NCBI GenBank assembly: GCA_964602525.1
Contig: CAZRSA010000001.1
Location: 22,451-86,450 of the forward strand
Length of the DNA: 64,000 nucleotides
Direction of reading: 5' to 3'
Source of the DNA: Lentisalinibacter sp964602525
GTDB lineage: Bacteria > Pseudomonadota > Gammaproteobacteria > Steroidobacterales > Woeseiaceae
Shown: positions 26,778-34,820 of the stretch, piece by piece
How the letters are laid out: the number at the start of each line of letters is the position of its first letter
Position numbering within the stretch: the stretch's first letter is position 1
Program-made: the position numbers and the translations under genes
The notes under the pieces: generated by a model
The model's input: the letters and a program-made list of their open reading frames with translations, nothing else
What the model was told of the DNA's origin: nothing
The model's database searches: none

Positions 26778-29700
26778 CCCTCCGGGGCCTCCCCACGTGC
26801 GGCACCCGCGGTCGCCGCATCCTCACGGCGACCGCTCAGACGCTCGGCCAGCGTCTGCACCAGCACGTAGAACGCGGGCACCAGCAACGACCCCAGGATG
26901 GTCGCCGACAGCATGCCGCTGAAAACGGCGATGCCCACCGACTGCTTCGACGCCGCCCCGGCGCCGGAGGCCAGTACCAGCGGCGTCACGCCCAGGATGA
27001 AGGCGAACGAGGTCATCAGAATCGGGCGCAGACGCAGCCGGGCCGCCTCCAGCGCCGCCTCGGCGAGGGCCGTGCCCTTTTCGTAGTTCTGCTTGGCGAA
27101 CTCCACGATAAGGATCGCGTTCTTGGCCGCGAGCCCCACCAGCGTAACGAGACCGATCTGCCCATAGACGTCGAAATTCATGCCGCCGACGAGCGTCCCG
27201 ATCATGGCGCCGAGGATGCCGAGCGGTGCCGCCAGCAACACCGCGAACGGTACCGACCAGCTCTCGTACAGCGCCGCCAGGAACAGGAAGACGACCACGA
27301 CAGACAGCGCGAGCACCAGTGCCGCGATGTTGCCCGTCTCCACTTCCTCCAGGCTCTGCCCCGACCACTCGTAGCCGTAATCGGCCGGCAGCACCTCGGC
27401 CGCCACGTCCCGGAGCGCCTGCAGGGCCTGCCCGGAACTGTACCCGGAGGCCGGGGTCCCGGTGATCTCGGCGCTGCGGTAGAGGTTGTAGCGCATGGTG
27501 AAGCGCGGGCCGGTGTCCGGTATCGCGGTCACGATGGTATCGAGCGGCACCATCTCGCCGTTGCCATTGCGCACGAACAGCTTCGACAGGGCACTGATGT
27601 CACGCCGATAGGCGGCATCGGCCTGCAGCGTGACCCGGTAGTTCTTGCCGAAACGGCTGAAATCGTTGACCTGCACGCCGCCGAGATACGCCTGCAGGGT
27701 GCCGAAGACGTCCGAGATGGGTATGCCGAGTTTCTTGACGCGCTCCCGGTCTACACGCAGCCGGTAGCCCGGCGTGGCTGCCGCATAGGTCGTACTGGCC
27801 CGACCGATCTCCGGCCGGGCATTGGCCGCGGCCACGAAGTTGCGCGCCATATCGGCCAGTTCCTCCGCGCTCTGTGAACCGCGCGCCTGCAGCATCATCG
27901 AGAAGCCCGAGACCGCGCCGAAGCCCGGCAACGCGGGCGGATTGAACGGAAATGCGAGCGCCTCCGGCCTGCGCATACCGATGGCGCCGGCACGCTGCAG
28001 CAGGGCGTCGATCTGCTCCTCCGGCGCGCTCCGCTCGGCCCATGGATCCAGCCGGGCGACCACCAGGCCGCCGTTCGGGGCGGCCGTGCCCGAAAGCAGG
28101 TCGAAACCGACGATGCTCATCACCGATTCGACACCCGGCAACTCACGGACCTCTGCCCCCAAATCCTCGATGACCGTCTCGGTGCGACTCAGCGCAGCCG
28201 CCTCGGGCAGCACGACCTGCATGAAGAAAGCGCCCTGGTCCTCGTCCGGCACGAACCCGGTGGGGGTCACGCGGAACAGGATGTACAAACCCGCGAACAG
28301 GACCACGAGCAAAACGACGAGACGCTTCAGTCCGCGGACTCCGACGCCCACCACCTGCGTATAGCGCACGGTCATGGCATCGAAGCCACGGTTGAAAGCC
28401 GCGAAGAAGCGCGCCACCGGACCGCGCGGCTCCGCCGGCCGCGGCCGAAGCAGCAAAGCACTCAGCGCGGGCGTCAGGGTCAGCGCAACAAGGGCGGAGA
28501 ACAGTGTCGACACGGCGATGGTCAGCGCGAACTGCTGGTAGAGCTGCCCCGTGACGCCGGGCACGAATGCCATCGGCACGAATACGGCCGCCAGAACGAG
28601 CGCCGTCGCCACCACCGGCCCCGACACCTCCGACATGGCTTCGTAGGTGGCGTCGCGGGCGCGCATGCCCAGATGCGCGATCTTGTGTTCCACCGCCTCC
28701 ACGACCACGATCGCGTCGTCGACGACGATGCCGATGGCGAGCACCATGCCGAACATCGAAAGCGTATTGATGGAGAACCCGAGCGCCTGGTAGCTGATCA
28801 GGGTCGCGATCAGCGAGACCGGTACGGCCAGCATGGGAATCAGGACAGCACGCCAGCTCTGCAGGAACAGGAACACGACTATAAGGACGAGCGCCAGTGC
28901 CTCGAAGAAGGTATGGACCACCTCCTCGATGGAGGCATCTACAAACTCCGATGTGTCGTAGGCGACCGCGTAGTCGAGGCCGGCAGGAAAAGCCGCCTTC
29001 AGGGTATCCAGCTGCTCGCGGATGAGCTCGGCCGTATTCAGTGCATTGGCGCCCGGCGCCAAGGACACGCCGAACGCGGACGCCTCCCGGCCGTTGTAGC
29101 GGGCCGTGGTCGCGTAACCGGCCGCGCCCAGTTCGATCCGGGCGACGTCCCGCAGACGCAGGAACGAGCCGTCCGGCCGGGTCCGCAGCACGATTGCGCC
29201 GAACTCCTCTTCCTCGACCAGCCGCCCCTGTAGCCGGAGGGAGTACTGGAAGCCGCTCTCGCTGTCCGCCGGCGGCTGACCCACCTGGCCGGCGACCGCC
29301 TGCTTGTTCTGCTCCTGGATCGCGCGCATCACGTCGGTCGTGGTCAGCCGGTAGCTGGCCATCCGGTCCGGCTGCAGCCAGATCCTCATGCCGAACTCGG
29401 CGCCGAAGACTTTCACGTCGCCGACACCGGGTACGCGCTTGATCGAGTCGACAATGAAGTTGTAGACGTAGTTATCTATGAACAGCCGGTCGTAGCTATC
29501 GTCCGGCGAGTACAGGGTGACGTACATCAGCGTATCCGATGATGCCTTGTTCACCGTGACACCGATCGCATTGACCTCGCCCGGCAGCCGCGGCACCACC
29601 TGACTCACCCGGTTCTGCGTCTCCACCGCCGCGATGTCCGGATCCCGACCCAGTTCGAAGGTCACGGAAATGCTGGCGGAGCCGTCGTCACCGGAGACGG

Positions 29701-29938
29701 CCCTTATGTACTTCATGTCGGTGACGCCGTTGATCTGCGAATCGAGGGGCGCGGTGACTGCCTCTTCCACGACGTCCGCGCCGGCCCCCGGGTACAGCGT
29801 GGTCACCTTCACGGTGGGCAGCGCTATGTCGGGGAACTGGGCGACCGGCAGTCCGAGCAGCGACAACGAGCCGGCCAGCACCAGGAAGAGCGAGACGACG
29901 ACGGCGAAGACCGGGCGATCGATGAAGAACTTCGCCAT
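26774..29938 (-). CDS. RND multidrug efflux permease (HAE1, AcrB-like)
   Basis: A 1054-residue pump that closely follows the AcrB plan, starting MAKFFIDRPVFAVVVSLFLV. The proton-relay residues are canonical: Asp407-Asp408 in IGIVVDDAIVVVEA and the Lys of LAAKNAILIVEFAK at helix 10. It therefore belongs to a different functional class from the two Asp-Asn permeases at 5984-12278. It starts 12 bp after the adaptor gene and overlaps the channel gene. Typical substrates are amphiphilic drugs, dyes and detergents; the specific ones cannot be read from sequence. Confidence 0.96.
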   Translation of the reverse strand: MAKFFIDRPVFAVVVSLFLVLAGSLSLLGLPVAQFPDIALPTVKVTTLYPGAGADVVEEAVTAPLDSQINGVTDMKYIRAVSGDDGSASISVTFELGRDPDIAAVETQNRVSQVVPRLPGEVNAIGVTVNKASSDTLMYVTLYSPDDSYDRLFIDNYVYNFIVDSIKRVPGVGDVKVFGAEFGMRIWLQPDRMASYRLTTTDVMRAIQEQNKQAVAGQVGQPPADSESGFQYSLRLQGRLVEEEEFGAIVLRTRPDGSFLRLRDVARIELGAAGYATTARYNGREASAFGVSLAPGANALNTAELIREQLDTLKAAFPAGLDYAVAYDTSEFVDASIEEVVHTFFEALALVLIVVFLFLQSWRAVLIPMLAVPVSLIATLISYQALGFSINTLSMFGMVLAIGIVVDDAIVVVEAVEHKIAHLGMRARDATYEAMSEVSGPVVATALVLAAVFVPMAFVPGVTGQLYQQFALTIAVSTLFSALVALTLTPALSALLLRPRPAEPRGPVARFFAAFNRGFDAMTVRYTQVVGVGVRGLKRLVVLLVVLFAGLYILFRVTPTGFVPDEDQGAFFMQVVLPEAAALSRTETVIEDLGAEVRELPGVESVMSIVGFDLLSGTAAPNGGLVVARLDPWAERSAPEEQIDALLQRAGAIGMRRPEALAFPFNPPALPGFGAVSGFSMMLQARGSQSAEELADMARNFVAAANARPEIGRASTTYAAATPGYRLRVDRERVKKLGIPISDVFGTLQAYLGGVQVNDFSRFGKNYRVTLQADAAYRRDISALSKLFVRNGNGEMVPLDTIVTAIPDTGPRFTMRYNLYRSAEITGTPASGYSSGQALQALRDVAAEVLPADYGYEWSGQSLEEVETGNIAALVLALSVVVVFLFLAALYESWSVPFAVLLAAPLGILGAMIGTLVGGMNFDVYGQIGLVTLVGLAAKNAILIVEFAKQNYEKGTALAEAALEAARLRLRPILMTSFAFILGVTPLVLASGAGAASKQSVGIAVFSGMLSATILGSLLVPAFYVLVQTLAERLSGRREDAATAGAARGEAPEG

Positions 29939-29950
29939 CGTCCCGAAACC

Positions 29951-31099
29951 CTAGGCGCCGTCTTCGGTGGCAGGACGCAGCTCCTGCACCTCCAGCGGCG
30001 TGCCGGGAGCGGCCTTCTGGATACCTTCTACCACGACGCGATCACCGCGCTCGAGTCCCCGCTCGATCACCCACAGTCCGCCCTGCCTGGGTCCCGTCTC
30101 CACGGGCCGCTGCTCGGCTCGTCCGTCGGCGCCGACCACGGTGACGAAATAGCGGCCGAGGAGTTGCACCACGGCCCTGTCCGGGACCGTAATCGCCGCC
30201 TCCAGCTCGTCCACCTGCACACGGATGCGCGCGAACAGCCCGGGTATGAGACGGTGATCCGGGTTCGGAAACTCGCCTCGCAGCCGGTAGGTCCCCGTAC
30301 CGGCATCCAGCGCGCGGTCGGTAAAATTGATGACGCCCGTGTGCTCGTAAGTGCTGCCGTCGCTGAAGATGAGCTGCACCCGCGGCGCCACGCGGCCGGC
30401 GCCGGCCTCGCCGGCGTCCCGACGGCGGATGAACTCGAGCAGTTCGTTCTCGCTGAGGCTGAAATAGACCCATGCCGGATCGTCCTCGGAGAGCTCCGCC
30501 AGGGCGGTCGTGCCAGCGGTGATGAGATCGCCGACGGCTACCTGCGCGGCTCCGATGCGCCCGCCGAGGGGAGCTCTTATGCTCGCGTATTCGACCCCGA
30601 GTGCCGCCTGTTCGACCAGCGCCTCATTGCCCTCCACTTCGGCCCTCGCGGCCTCCAGCGCCGCCACGGCGTTATCGTAGGTCTGTCTGGCGATGGCGTT
30701 CTCGGCGAGCAGTGCCTCGTAGCGATCCACGTCCTCCTGCGCGCGGGCGAGATTGGCCCGCGCGGCGCCCAGTGCGGCCTCGGCGCCGCTCAGGCGTGCC
30801 TTCAGATCCCGGGAATCGATGGTGAAAAGAAGTTGACCCTCCTTCACCAGTGCGCCATCACGGAAATGCTTCTCCAGCAGTACGCCGCCGACCCGGGAAC
30901 GCACGACCACGTCACGGGAGCCGGAGACCTCGCCGACGTATTCCCGGAACAGCTGCAACGGAGCCGGCTCGACGCGCATGGCCTTTACCCCCACCGCCGG
31001 GGGCGGCGGCGGTTCGGGTGGCGGGGAGCAGCCGGTGAGAAGGAGAAGCCCGAGCAGCCAAACGGCGATCCGGGCGCGCGGGGCAGCAACCCTGCTCAT
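29951..31099 (-). CDS. RND efflux periplasmic adaptor lipoprotein (AcrA/MexA-like)
   Basis: The 382-residue adaptor has a lipobox LLTGC (Cys24) followed by a proline-rich tether (SPPPEPPPPPAVGVKAM). It has a lipoyl half-motif (RSRVGGVLLEKHFRDGALV), an alpha-hairpin (LGAARANLARAQEDVDRYEAL), the second half-motif (YASIRAPLGGRIGAAQVAVG) and the barrel and membrane-proximal domains. It heads the operon adaptor-pump-channel. The start ATG (31097-31099) follows GGAGCCCCGAC. No regulator gene lies next to it; the divergent gene is a DsbA-like protein. Confidence 0.94.
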   Translation of the reverse strand: MSRVAAPRARIAVWLLGLLLLTGCSPPPEPPPPPAVGVKAMRVEPAPLQLFREYVGEVSGSRDVVVRSRVGGVLLEKHFRDGALVKEGQLLFTIDSRDLKARLSGAEAALGAARANLARAQEDVDRYEALLAENAIARQTYDNAVAALEAARAEVEGNEALVEQAALGVEYASIRAPLGGRIGAAQVAVGDLITAGTTALAELSEDDPAWVYFSLSENELLEFIRRRDAGEAGAGRVAPRVQLIFSDGSTYEHTGVINFTDRALDAGTGTYRLRGEFPNPDHRLIPGLFARIRVQVDELEAAITVPDRAVVQLLGRYFVTVVGADGRAEQRPVETGPRQGGLWVIERGLERGDRVVVEGIQKAAPGTPLEVQELRPATEDGA

Positions 31100-31150
31100 G
31101 TCGGGGCTCCTCAGGTGTTATCGAGGCTCGCGGACGCGGCGGCAGGAGAC

Positions 31151-31184
31151 TGCAGGCGACCTCTCGTTTTCTAGACCGCCTGCA
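31151..31184. promoter_or_regulatory. Inverted repeat in the divergent promoter region of the second efflux operon
   Basis: The 175-bp gap between the adaptor start (31099, minus strand) and the DsbA-like start (31275, plus strand) holds an 8-bp inverted repeat, TGCAGGCG (31151-31158) and CGCCTGCA (31177-31184), 18 bp apart. TTCTAG occurs twice, one copy in the spacer and one just after the right arm. On the minus strand TAGAAT next to this repeat could be a -10 box. It could be an operator or a leader hairpin. Confidence 0.4.
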
Positions 31185-31274
31185 TTCTAGCGGGTGATGT
31201 ACCGGCCGGAAAGGGCCGTGGCCGGTCGGCGATGATTACTCTAATATGCCGGGCGGAAGCAAGAGAGGCAGCCG

Positions 31275-32453
31275 ATGTCACTGAAGACGGCAATCGTCTC
31301 GCGCCTGACCGGAGTCTATCTCGGGGAGGCGCGCCTGCGGGGGGGCCGGAACAGGGCGGAGCAACGCCGGCGCAAGGCAGGCCGGCCCCACGTCGTCGAG
31401 TACTTCCACCAGCCGGACGACCCCTATTCACGCCTGCTGGCGAAGGCGTTACCCGCTTTCCTCCAGCGCTACGATGTGGACCTTAGGGTCTGGCTAGTCG
31501 GCCCGCCGCCCGACTGGGCGGCACCGGAGCGTGAGCGGCTGGTCGAGTGGTCCCGCGTGGATGCGGCCCGCCTCGCGGTCCGCGCCGGGCTGGATCCGGA
31601 TGCGCAAGACCCGGCGGTGCTGGAACTGATCGCCGACGCGCGCACCGGCGGCGACGCGCGGCGCGAACAACTCGGCCACTATCTCGGCGCGATGCTGCAC
31701 TACGAAAGCGAATGGTACTGGGGCCTGGACAGGCTGCACTACCTCGAGTCGCGGCTCGCCGCCCTCGGAGCGCGCCGCGCGGCCGCGCCGGCTGAACCGC
31801 TGTTCGCGCCGCCGGCCGTGCCCTCTCTCGCGGCAGCCCCGCCCGCCCCCGGCCAACCGCCGGATATCCACTGGTTCCTGTCGTTCCGCAGCCCGTATAG
31901 CTACATCGCGTCAGAACGCGTCAGGGCCCTCGCCGACGCCTGCGGCGCCCGGCTGCAGCTGCGTCACGTGCTGCCGATGCGCATGCGCGGACTGCCGGTG
32001 CCGAAGATGAAGAGCCGCTACATCGTCACCGACGTCGCCCGGGAGGCCCGGCGCCTGGGTGTATCGTTCGGCCGCATTGCAGACCCCCTGGGCGAACCGG
32101 TGGAGCGCGGTTACTCCCTGCTGCCCTGGGCCATCGGCGAGGGGCGCGGCTACGAGTACTGCCACGCCTTCATGCGCGGCGTTTGGTCCCGCGGCATCGA
32201 CGCGGGCAGCGACCGGGGCCTCGCGCGGATCGTCGCGGACGCCGGCCTGGACTGGCAGACGGCGCACCGGCACCTCGGCAGCGACGACTGGCGCACGAGC
32301 GCCGAGGCCAACCGGGAGGAGTTGCTCGGGCTCGGTCTGTGGGGCGTGCCCGGCTTCCGCGCGGGCGATGCCGCCGTCTGGGGCCAGGACCGCCTGTGGG
32401 CCGTGGAGGACGAAGTGCTGCGGCAGTCGAACGACCGCACTCCGGCAGTCTGA
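31275..32453 (+). CDS. Two-lobed DsbA-family (GST-kappa-like) oxidoreductase
   Basis: The 392-residue protein has no signal peptide and appears to hold two thioredoxin-like units. The C-terminal half (about 195-385) matches DsbA/2-hydroxychromene-2-carboxylate isomerase proteins: FLSFRSPYSYIASERV with Ser206-Pro-Tyr-Ser209 where DsbA has CxxC, and the cis-Pro loop LWGVPGF (Val358-Pro359). The N-terminal half opens in the same style, VVEYFHQPDDPYSRLLAKAL, with Asp49-Pro-Tyr-Ser52. Lacking active-site cysteines, it is more likely a glutathione-dependent isomerase or transferase than a disulfide oxidase. It is divergent from the RND operon. Confidence 0.8.
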   Translation: MSLKTAIVSRLTGVYLGEARLRGGRNRAEQRRRKAGRPHVVEYFHQPDDPYSRLLAKALPAFLQRYDVDLRVWLVGPPPDWAAPERERLVEWSRVDAARLAVRAGLDPDAQDPAVLELIADARTGGDARREQLGHYLGAMLHYESEWYWGLDRLHYLESRLAALGARRAAAPAEPLFAPPAVPSLAAAPPAPGQPPDIHWFLSFRSPYSYIASERVRALADACGARLQLRHVLPMRMRGLPVPKMKSRYIVTDVAREARRLGVSFGRIADPLGEPVERGYSLLPWAIGEGRGYEYCHAFMRGVWSRGIDAGSDRGLARIVADAGLDWQTAHRHLGSDDWRTSAEANREELLGLGLWGVPGFRAGDAAVWGQDRLWAVEDEVLRQSNDRTPAV

Positions 32454-32560
32454 CGAGTCCCGGTTATGTCGAACGGGCGTGGCTCCTGCGCTTCGCTGTC
32501 AACCCGGAGCGACCCGGAGCGTTGGATTCCCTCCTGCCAACCACTCGAGGGAGACTCACG

Positions 32561-32992
32561 ATGAAAGGACGCACGACGACACACGCAACGATGGCCGCAA
32601 CCCTGGCTGCGGCCGCCCTGACCGCGGCGACGCTGCTTGCGGCCGGGCCCGCCCTCGCCGATCCGGGCGACCGGGTGGACGACCGGCTCGATCGCAAGGG
32701 TGACCGCATCGAAGAACGGCTCGACCGTAAGGGCGACCGCATCGACAGACGGCTCGACAACCGGGGCGACCGGTCGGACCGGCGGCTGGACCGCGCATCG
32801 GAGCGCGCGGAGGCCAACGGACGCGAAGGCGCGGCCCGCCACCTCGACCGCAAGGGTGACCGGGTCGAGCGACGGTTCGACCGCAAGGGCGACCGGGTCG
32901 ACCGGCGGCTGGACCGTAATGGCGACCGCATCGACCGGGGCCTGGACCGCAAGGGCGACCGGCTGGAGCGGCGGTCGGACCGGCGCAGCTAG
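32561..32992 (+). CDS. Secreted Asp/Arg-rich 11-residue-repeat protein
   Basis: I recognise no named family. The ATG at 32561 follows GAGGGAG at good spacing. A Sec signal peptide (1-33, ending GPALA) is followed by about 110 residues made of 11-residue repeats with consensus LDRKGDRIDRR: residues 43-53, 54-64, 65-75, 95-105, 106-116, 117-127 and 128-138. One degenerate unit (76-94, LDRASERAEANGREGAARH) interrupts them. Hydrophobic residues recur at positions 1 and 8, with alternating Asp and Arg between, as in a right-handed hendecad helix stabilised by salt bridges. It has no cysteine. A hairpin terminator follows. It is probably periplasmic or secreted; function unknown. Confidence 0.8.
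   Translation: MKGRTTTHATMAATLAAAALTAATLLAAGPALADPGDRVDDRLDRKGDRIEERLDRKGDRIDRRLDNRGDRSDRRLDRASERAEANGREGAARHLDRKGDRVERRFDRKGDRVDRRLDRNGDRIDRGLDRKGDRLERRSDRRS
32687..32974 (+). repeat. 33-bp in-frame coding repeats
   Basis: Seven diverged 33-bp units, each encoding one 11-residue repeat, are arranged as three plus four around one irregular 57-bp unit. They differ mainly at third codon positions, indicating selection on the protein rather than recent DNA slippage. Confidence 0.8.
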
Positions 32993-33020
32993 ATCGAGCG
33001 CTCGCGCTCGGTATCCAGCG

Positions 33021-33041
33021 AGAGGGCCATTGCGGCCCTCT
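33021..33041 (+). terminator. Hairpin terminator after the repeat-protein gene
   Basis: AGAGGGCC (33021-33028) and GGCCCTCT (33034-33041) form an 8-bp stem with a 5-base loop. TTCT overlaps and follows the right arm. The stem ends just before the convergent MFS stop codon (33043) and could serve both strands, although the T-run is short. Confidence 0.55.
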
Positions 33042-33042
33042 T

Positions 33043-34317
33043 CTACCGGTCTCTGGCGGATTCCGTACCGTATCTGAACGGCTCGCCTTCCGCGTCCTGC
33101 AGCTGCTGGTCGTAGGCCGCCTGCAGGCCGGTGTCCTGCTCCTCGGCGTCGTCGTCCGGCTCGGGCTCGATGTGGCCCGGGTAGAACGGCGACAGGATGG
33201 CCACGGTTATACCGATTGCCGCCAGCACGGCAAACGCATCGGCATAGCCGATATCGGCCACCAGCGCGCCGACCACGGGTGAGCCGGACGCCTGCCCGAG
33301 TGCGACTGCGATGAACGGCAGCACCGGCCCCATGGCCAGGCGACCCGGCAACACGCGGATGCCGGTCATCAGGTACAGGCCCGTCAGACTCATGTAGGCC
33401 AGGCCGAAGACCAGCGCCGAGAACGTCGCGAGCAGCACGCTACCGGGACTGGCGGCGAGCAGCGCGAGGCTCGCCGACAGCATCATCAGCATCAATGCGT
33501 GGGTGATCGGGGGATTGTTGCGGTCTGCCAGATCGGCGACCGCCGCGCCGCCCAGGCCCGCTATGCCGACCGCGAGCCACAGCCATCCGGCTGCGCCGGG
33601 CGGCAGCGCGCCGAGGGTGACCACCAGGTCGGGCGCGAAGATCCAGTACGCCGACGCGATGAATCCCATGACGAATGCGAACACGGAGAGCTCGAACAGG
33701 CGTGACCACTGCAGCTTGCTGATGGGGGGAGGCGGTGCCGCGTTGGACGGCACGATGGGCGACGCCGCAGGGATGAAGCGCCATGCGGCCACGACGCCTG
33801 CGGCGGCGAGGACGGCGAAGGAGGCGTAGGCAAAACGCCACGCCCCGGCCATGAACAGCACCGCCGGCACGGCCACCGCCACGCCCACACTGGTCCCGGC
33901 GTTCATGACCGCGCTGACGCGCCCGTGCTGCCTGCGCCTGACCACTGCCCGCATGGCAGCGGTGAGCGCCGGCATCATCAGCCCGGTGCAGATACCGCAG
34001 GCGAACACACCGCCGCCGAGCGAGACCGGCCCGGACGCCAGGCTGATCAGCGTCAGCCCGCCGACGCCGAAAAGGCCCGACAGCACCGCGGTATGGCGGG
34101 CCCCCAGACGGTTGGCGATGAAAGGCGCGGCGAGCGTGGCCAGCAGGAAGCTGATCAGCGGCAGCGCACCGATGATGCCGATCATATAGGGCGTGAGCGA
34201 CAGTTCGGCGCGGATCGGAGGAACGAACAGCCCGAAAGCGAAGCGCGCCAGGCCGTAGCTGATCGCGACCAGCGCCGCGCCCAGAAGCGCGAACGCGGTA
34301 CTCGATCGCGGACTCAC
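33043..34317 (-). CDS. MFS transporter
   Basis: A 424-residue protein with 12 hydrophobic helices typical of the major facilitator superfamily. It starts FALLGAALVAISYGLARFAF and has a loop 2-3 motif-A-like sequence (ANRLGARHTAVLSGLFGVGG). A central cytoplasmic loop rich in Pro and Ser (about 185-205) separates the two halves. The C-terminal 45 residues are hydrophilic and acidic (EPEPDDDAEEQDTGLQAAY), longer than usual for the family. The overall pattern resembles YbfB/CynX-like transporters, but the substrate cannot be inferred. It stands alone, convergent with the repeat-protein gene. Confidence 0.85.
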   Translation of the reverse strand: MSPRSSTAFALLGAALVAISYGLARFAFGLFVPPIRAELSLTPYMIGIIGALPLISFLLATLAAPFIANRLGARHTAVLSGLFGVGGLTLISLASGPVSLGGGVFACGICTGLMMPALTAAMRAVVRRRQHGRVSAVMNAGTSVGVAVAVPAVLFMAGAWRFAYASFAVLAAAGVVAAWRFIPAASPIVPSNAAPPPPISKLQWSRLFELSVFAFVMGFIASAYWIFAPDLVVTLGALPPGAAGWLWLAVGIAGLGGAAVADLADRNNPPITHALMLMMLSASLALLAASPGSVLLATFSALVFGLAYMSLTGLYLMTGIRVLPGRLAMGPVLPFIAVALGQASGSPVVGALVADIGYADAFAVLAAIGITVAILSPFYPGHIEPEPDDDAEEQDTGLQAAYDQQLQDAEGEPFRYGTESARDR

Positions 34318-34634
34318 CCCACCCCCGTGGGGCTGGCGGCGAGGACTCCCGTCGGCTCCGGTTGACGGCGCAGCTCGTTCCGTGCGCGCTTGTTCGGGGT
34401 CTCCATAGCCGGCACGACCTCATCGGCGGGGTCGGGTGCCACGATAACAGAGTCCGCGTTTCCGGATTGGGGGAGCGATCAACACAACGGAGAGGGAGGG
34501 ATTGATTCGCCTGCCGCGCAGGCTCACCCTGCGGGCGGCTCGCTGTGCTCGCCGTCTGTCGGCCGGCTGCGCCGGCCTCGGGTCGAACCCGATTGCCCGA
34601 TATCGAGGGTTCGAACCCCGTCTGATCAAACATC
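34318..34634. other. Gene-free region with tRNA-tail copies and GC-rich hairpins
   Basis: This stretch between the MFS start and the tRNA terminator has no convincing gene. It contains a copy of the tRNA-Ser 3' end (34488-34503), GC-rich self-complementary segments (for example GCCGGCTGCGCCGGC near 34562-34576) and two T-arm-like sequences (GGGTCGAACCC near 34580 and GAGGGTTCGAACCCC at 34605-34619). An open frame through it is an artefact of reading tRNA-derived DNA. Confidence 0.6.
34488..34503. repeat. Direct copy of the tRNA-Ser 3' end
   Basis: CGGAGAGGGAGGGATT is identical to 34672-34687, which is the acceptor and T-arm 3' part of tRNA-Ser read on the plus strand. The copies are 184 bp apart. 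Duplicated tRNA 3' ends are the usual footprint of tyrosine-recombinase integration, but no integrase is present. Confidence 0.6.
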
Positions 34635-34698
34635 AAAAAAAGGGCCTCGAAGGCCCTTTTCTTGATGTTGGCGGAGAGGGAGGGATTCGAACCCTCGA
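34603..34698. repeat. Inverted mirror of the tRNA-Ser 3' third around the terminator
   Basis: TCGAGGGTTCGAA at 34603-34615 is the inverted copy of the tRNA T-arm region at 34686-34698. ACATCAA and TTGATGT flank the terminator stem symmetrically. The whole structure is centred on the terminator loop near 34649, with the left half degenerate in the acceptor part. Confidence 0.55.
34635..34660 (-). terminator. Intrinsic terminator of tRNA-Ser
   Basis: AGGCCC and GGGCCT form a GC-rich stem with a 3-base loop, extended by A-T pairs. The minus strand continues with seven T (34641-34635), an ideal intrinsic terminator 8 bases after the tRNA CCA. The plus strand has four T and may also terminate. 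Confidence 0.88.
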
Positions 34699-34759
34699 TA
34701 GGGGGTTACCCTATACATGAATTCCAATCATGCGCCTTCGACCACTCGGCCACCTCTCC
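34669..34759 (-). tRNA. tRNA-Ser (anticodon GGA)
   Basis: A 91-nt class II tRNA with encoded CCA. The acceptor stem GGAGAGG pairs perfectly with CCTCTCC before G-CCA. The D arm (GCCGAGTGGTCGAAGGC), anticodon stem-loop CATGA-TTGGAAT-TCATG with GGA at positions 34-36, long variable arm (TATAGGG-TAAC-CCCCTAT) and T arm (GAGGGTTCGAATCCCTC) are all well formed. It reads UCC and UCU codons. Confidence 0.97.
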
Positions 34760-34791
34760 GAATTTCTCGTGCCGCGTCGAAGCGGGCGCGC

Positions 34792-34820
34792 AGATTACTC
34801 CAGCGCTCCCGCCAGTTCAA
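34792..34820 (-). promoter_or_regulatory. Promoter of tRNA-Ser with GC-rich discriminator
   Basis: On the minus strand TTGAAC (34820-34815) and TAATCT (34797-34792) are exactly 17 bp apart, 32 bases before the mature tRNA. The sequence after the -10 box is GCGCGCC, the kind of GC-rich discriminator associated with stringent control. The -35 box overlaps the stop codon of the upstream lipoprotein gene. Confidence 0.7.

Noticed and set aside
32687..32974. Regularly spaced repeats considered as a CRISPR array
   Set aside because: Units are contiguous 33-bp in-frame codons without spacers and diverge at third positions, so they are protein-coding repeats.
34390..34665. A plus-strand 91-codon frame before the tRNA
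   Set aside because: It is a translation of tRNA-derived repeats and the terminator, a type of peptide often mis-annotated next to tRNA-Ser genes.
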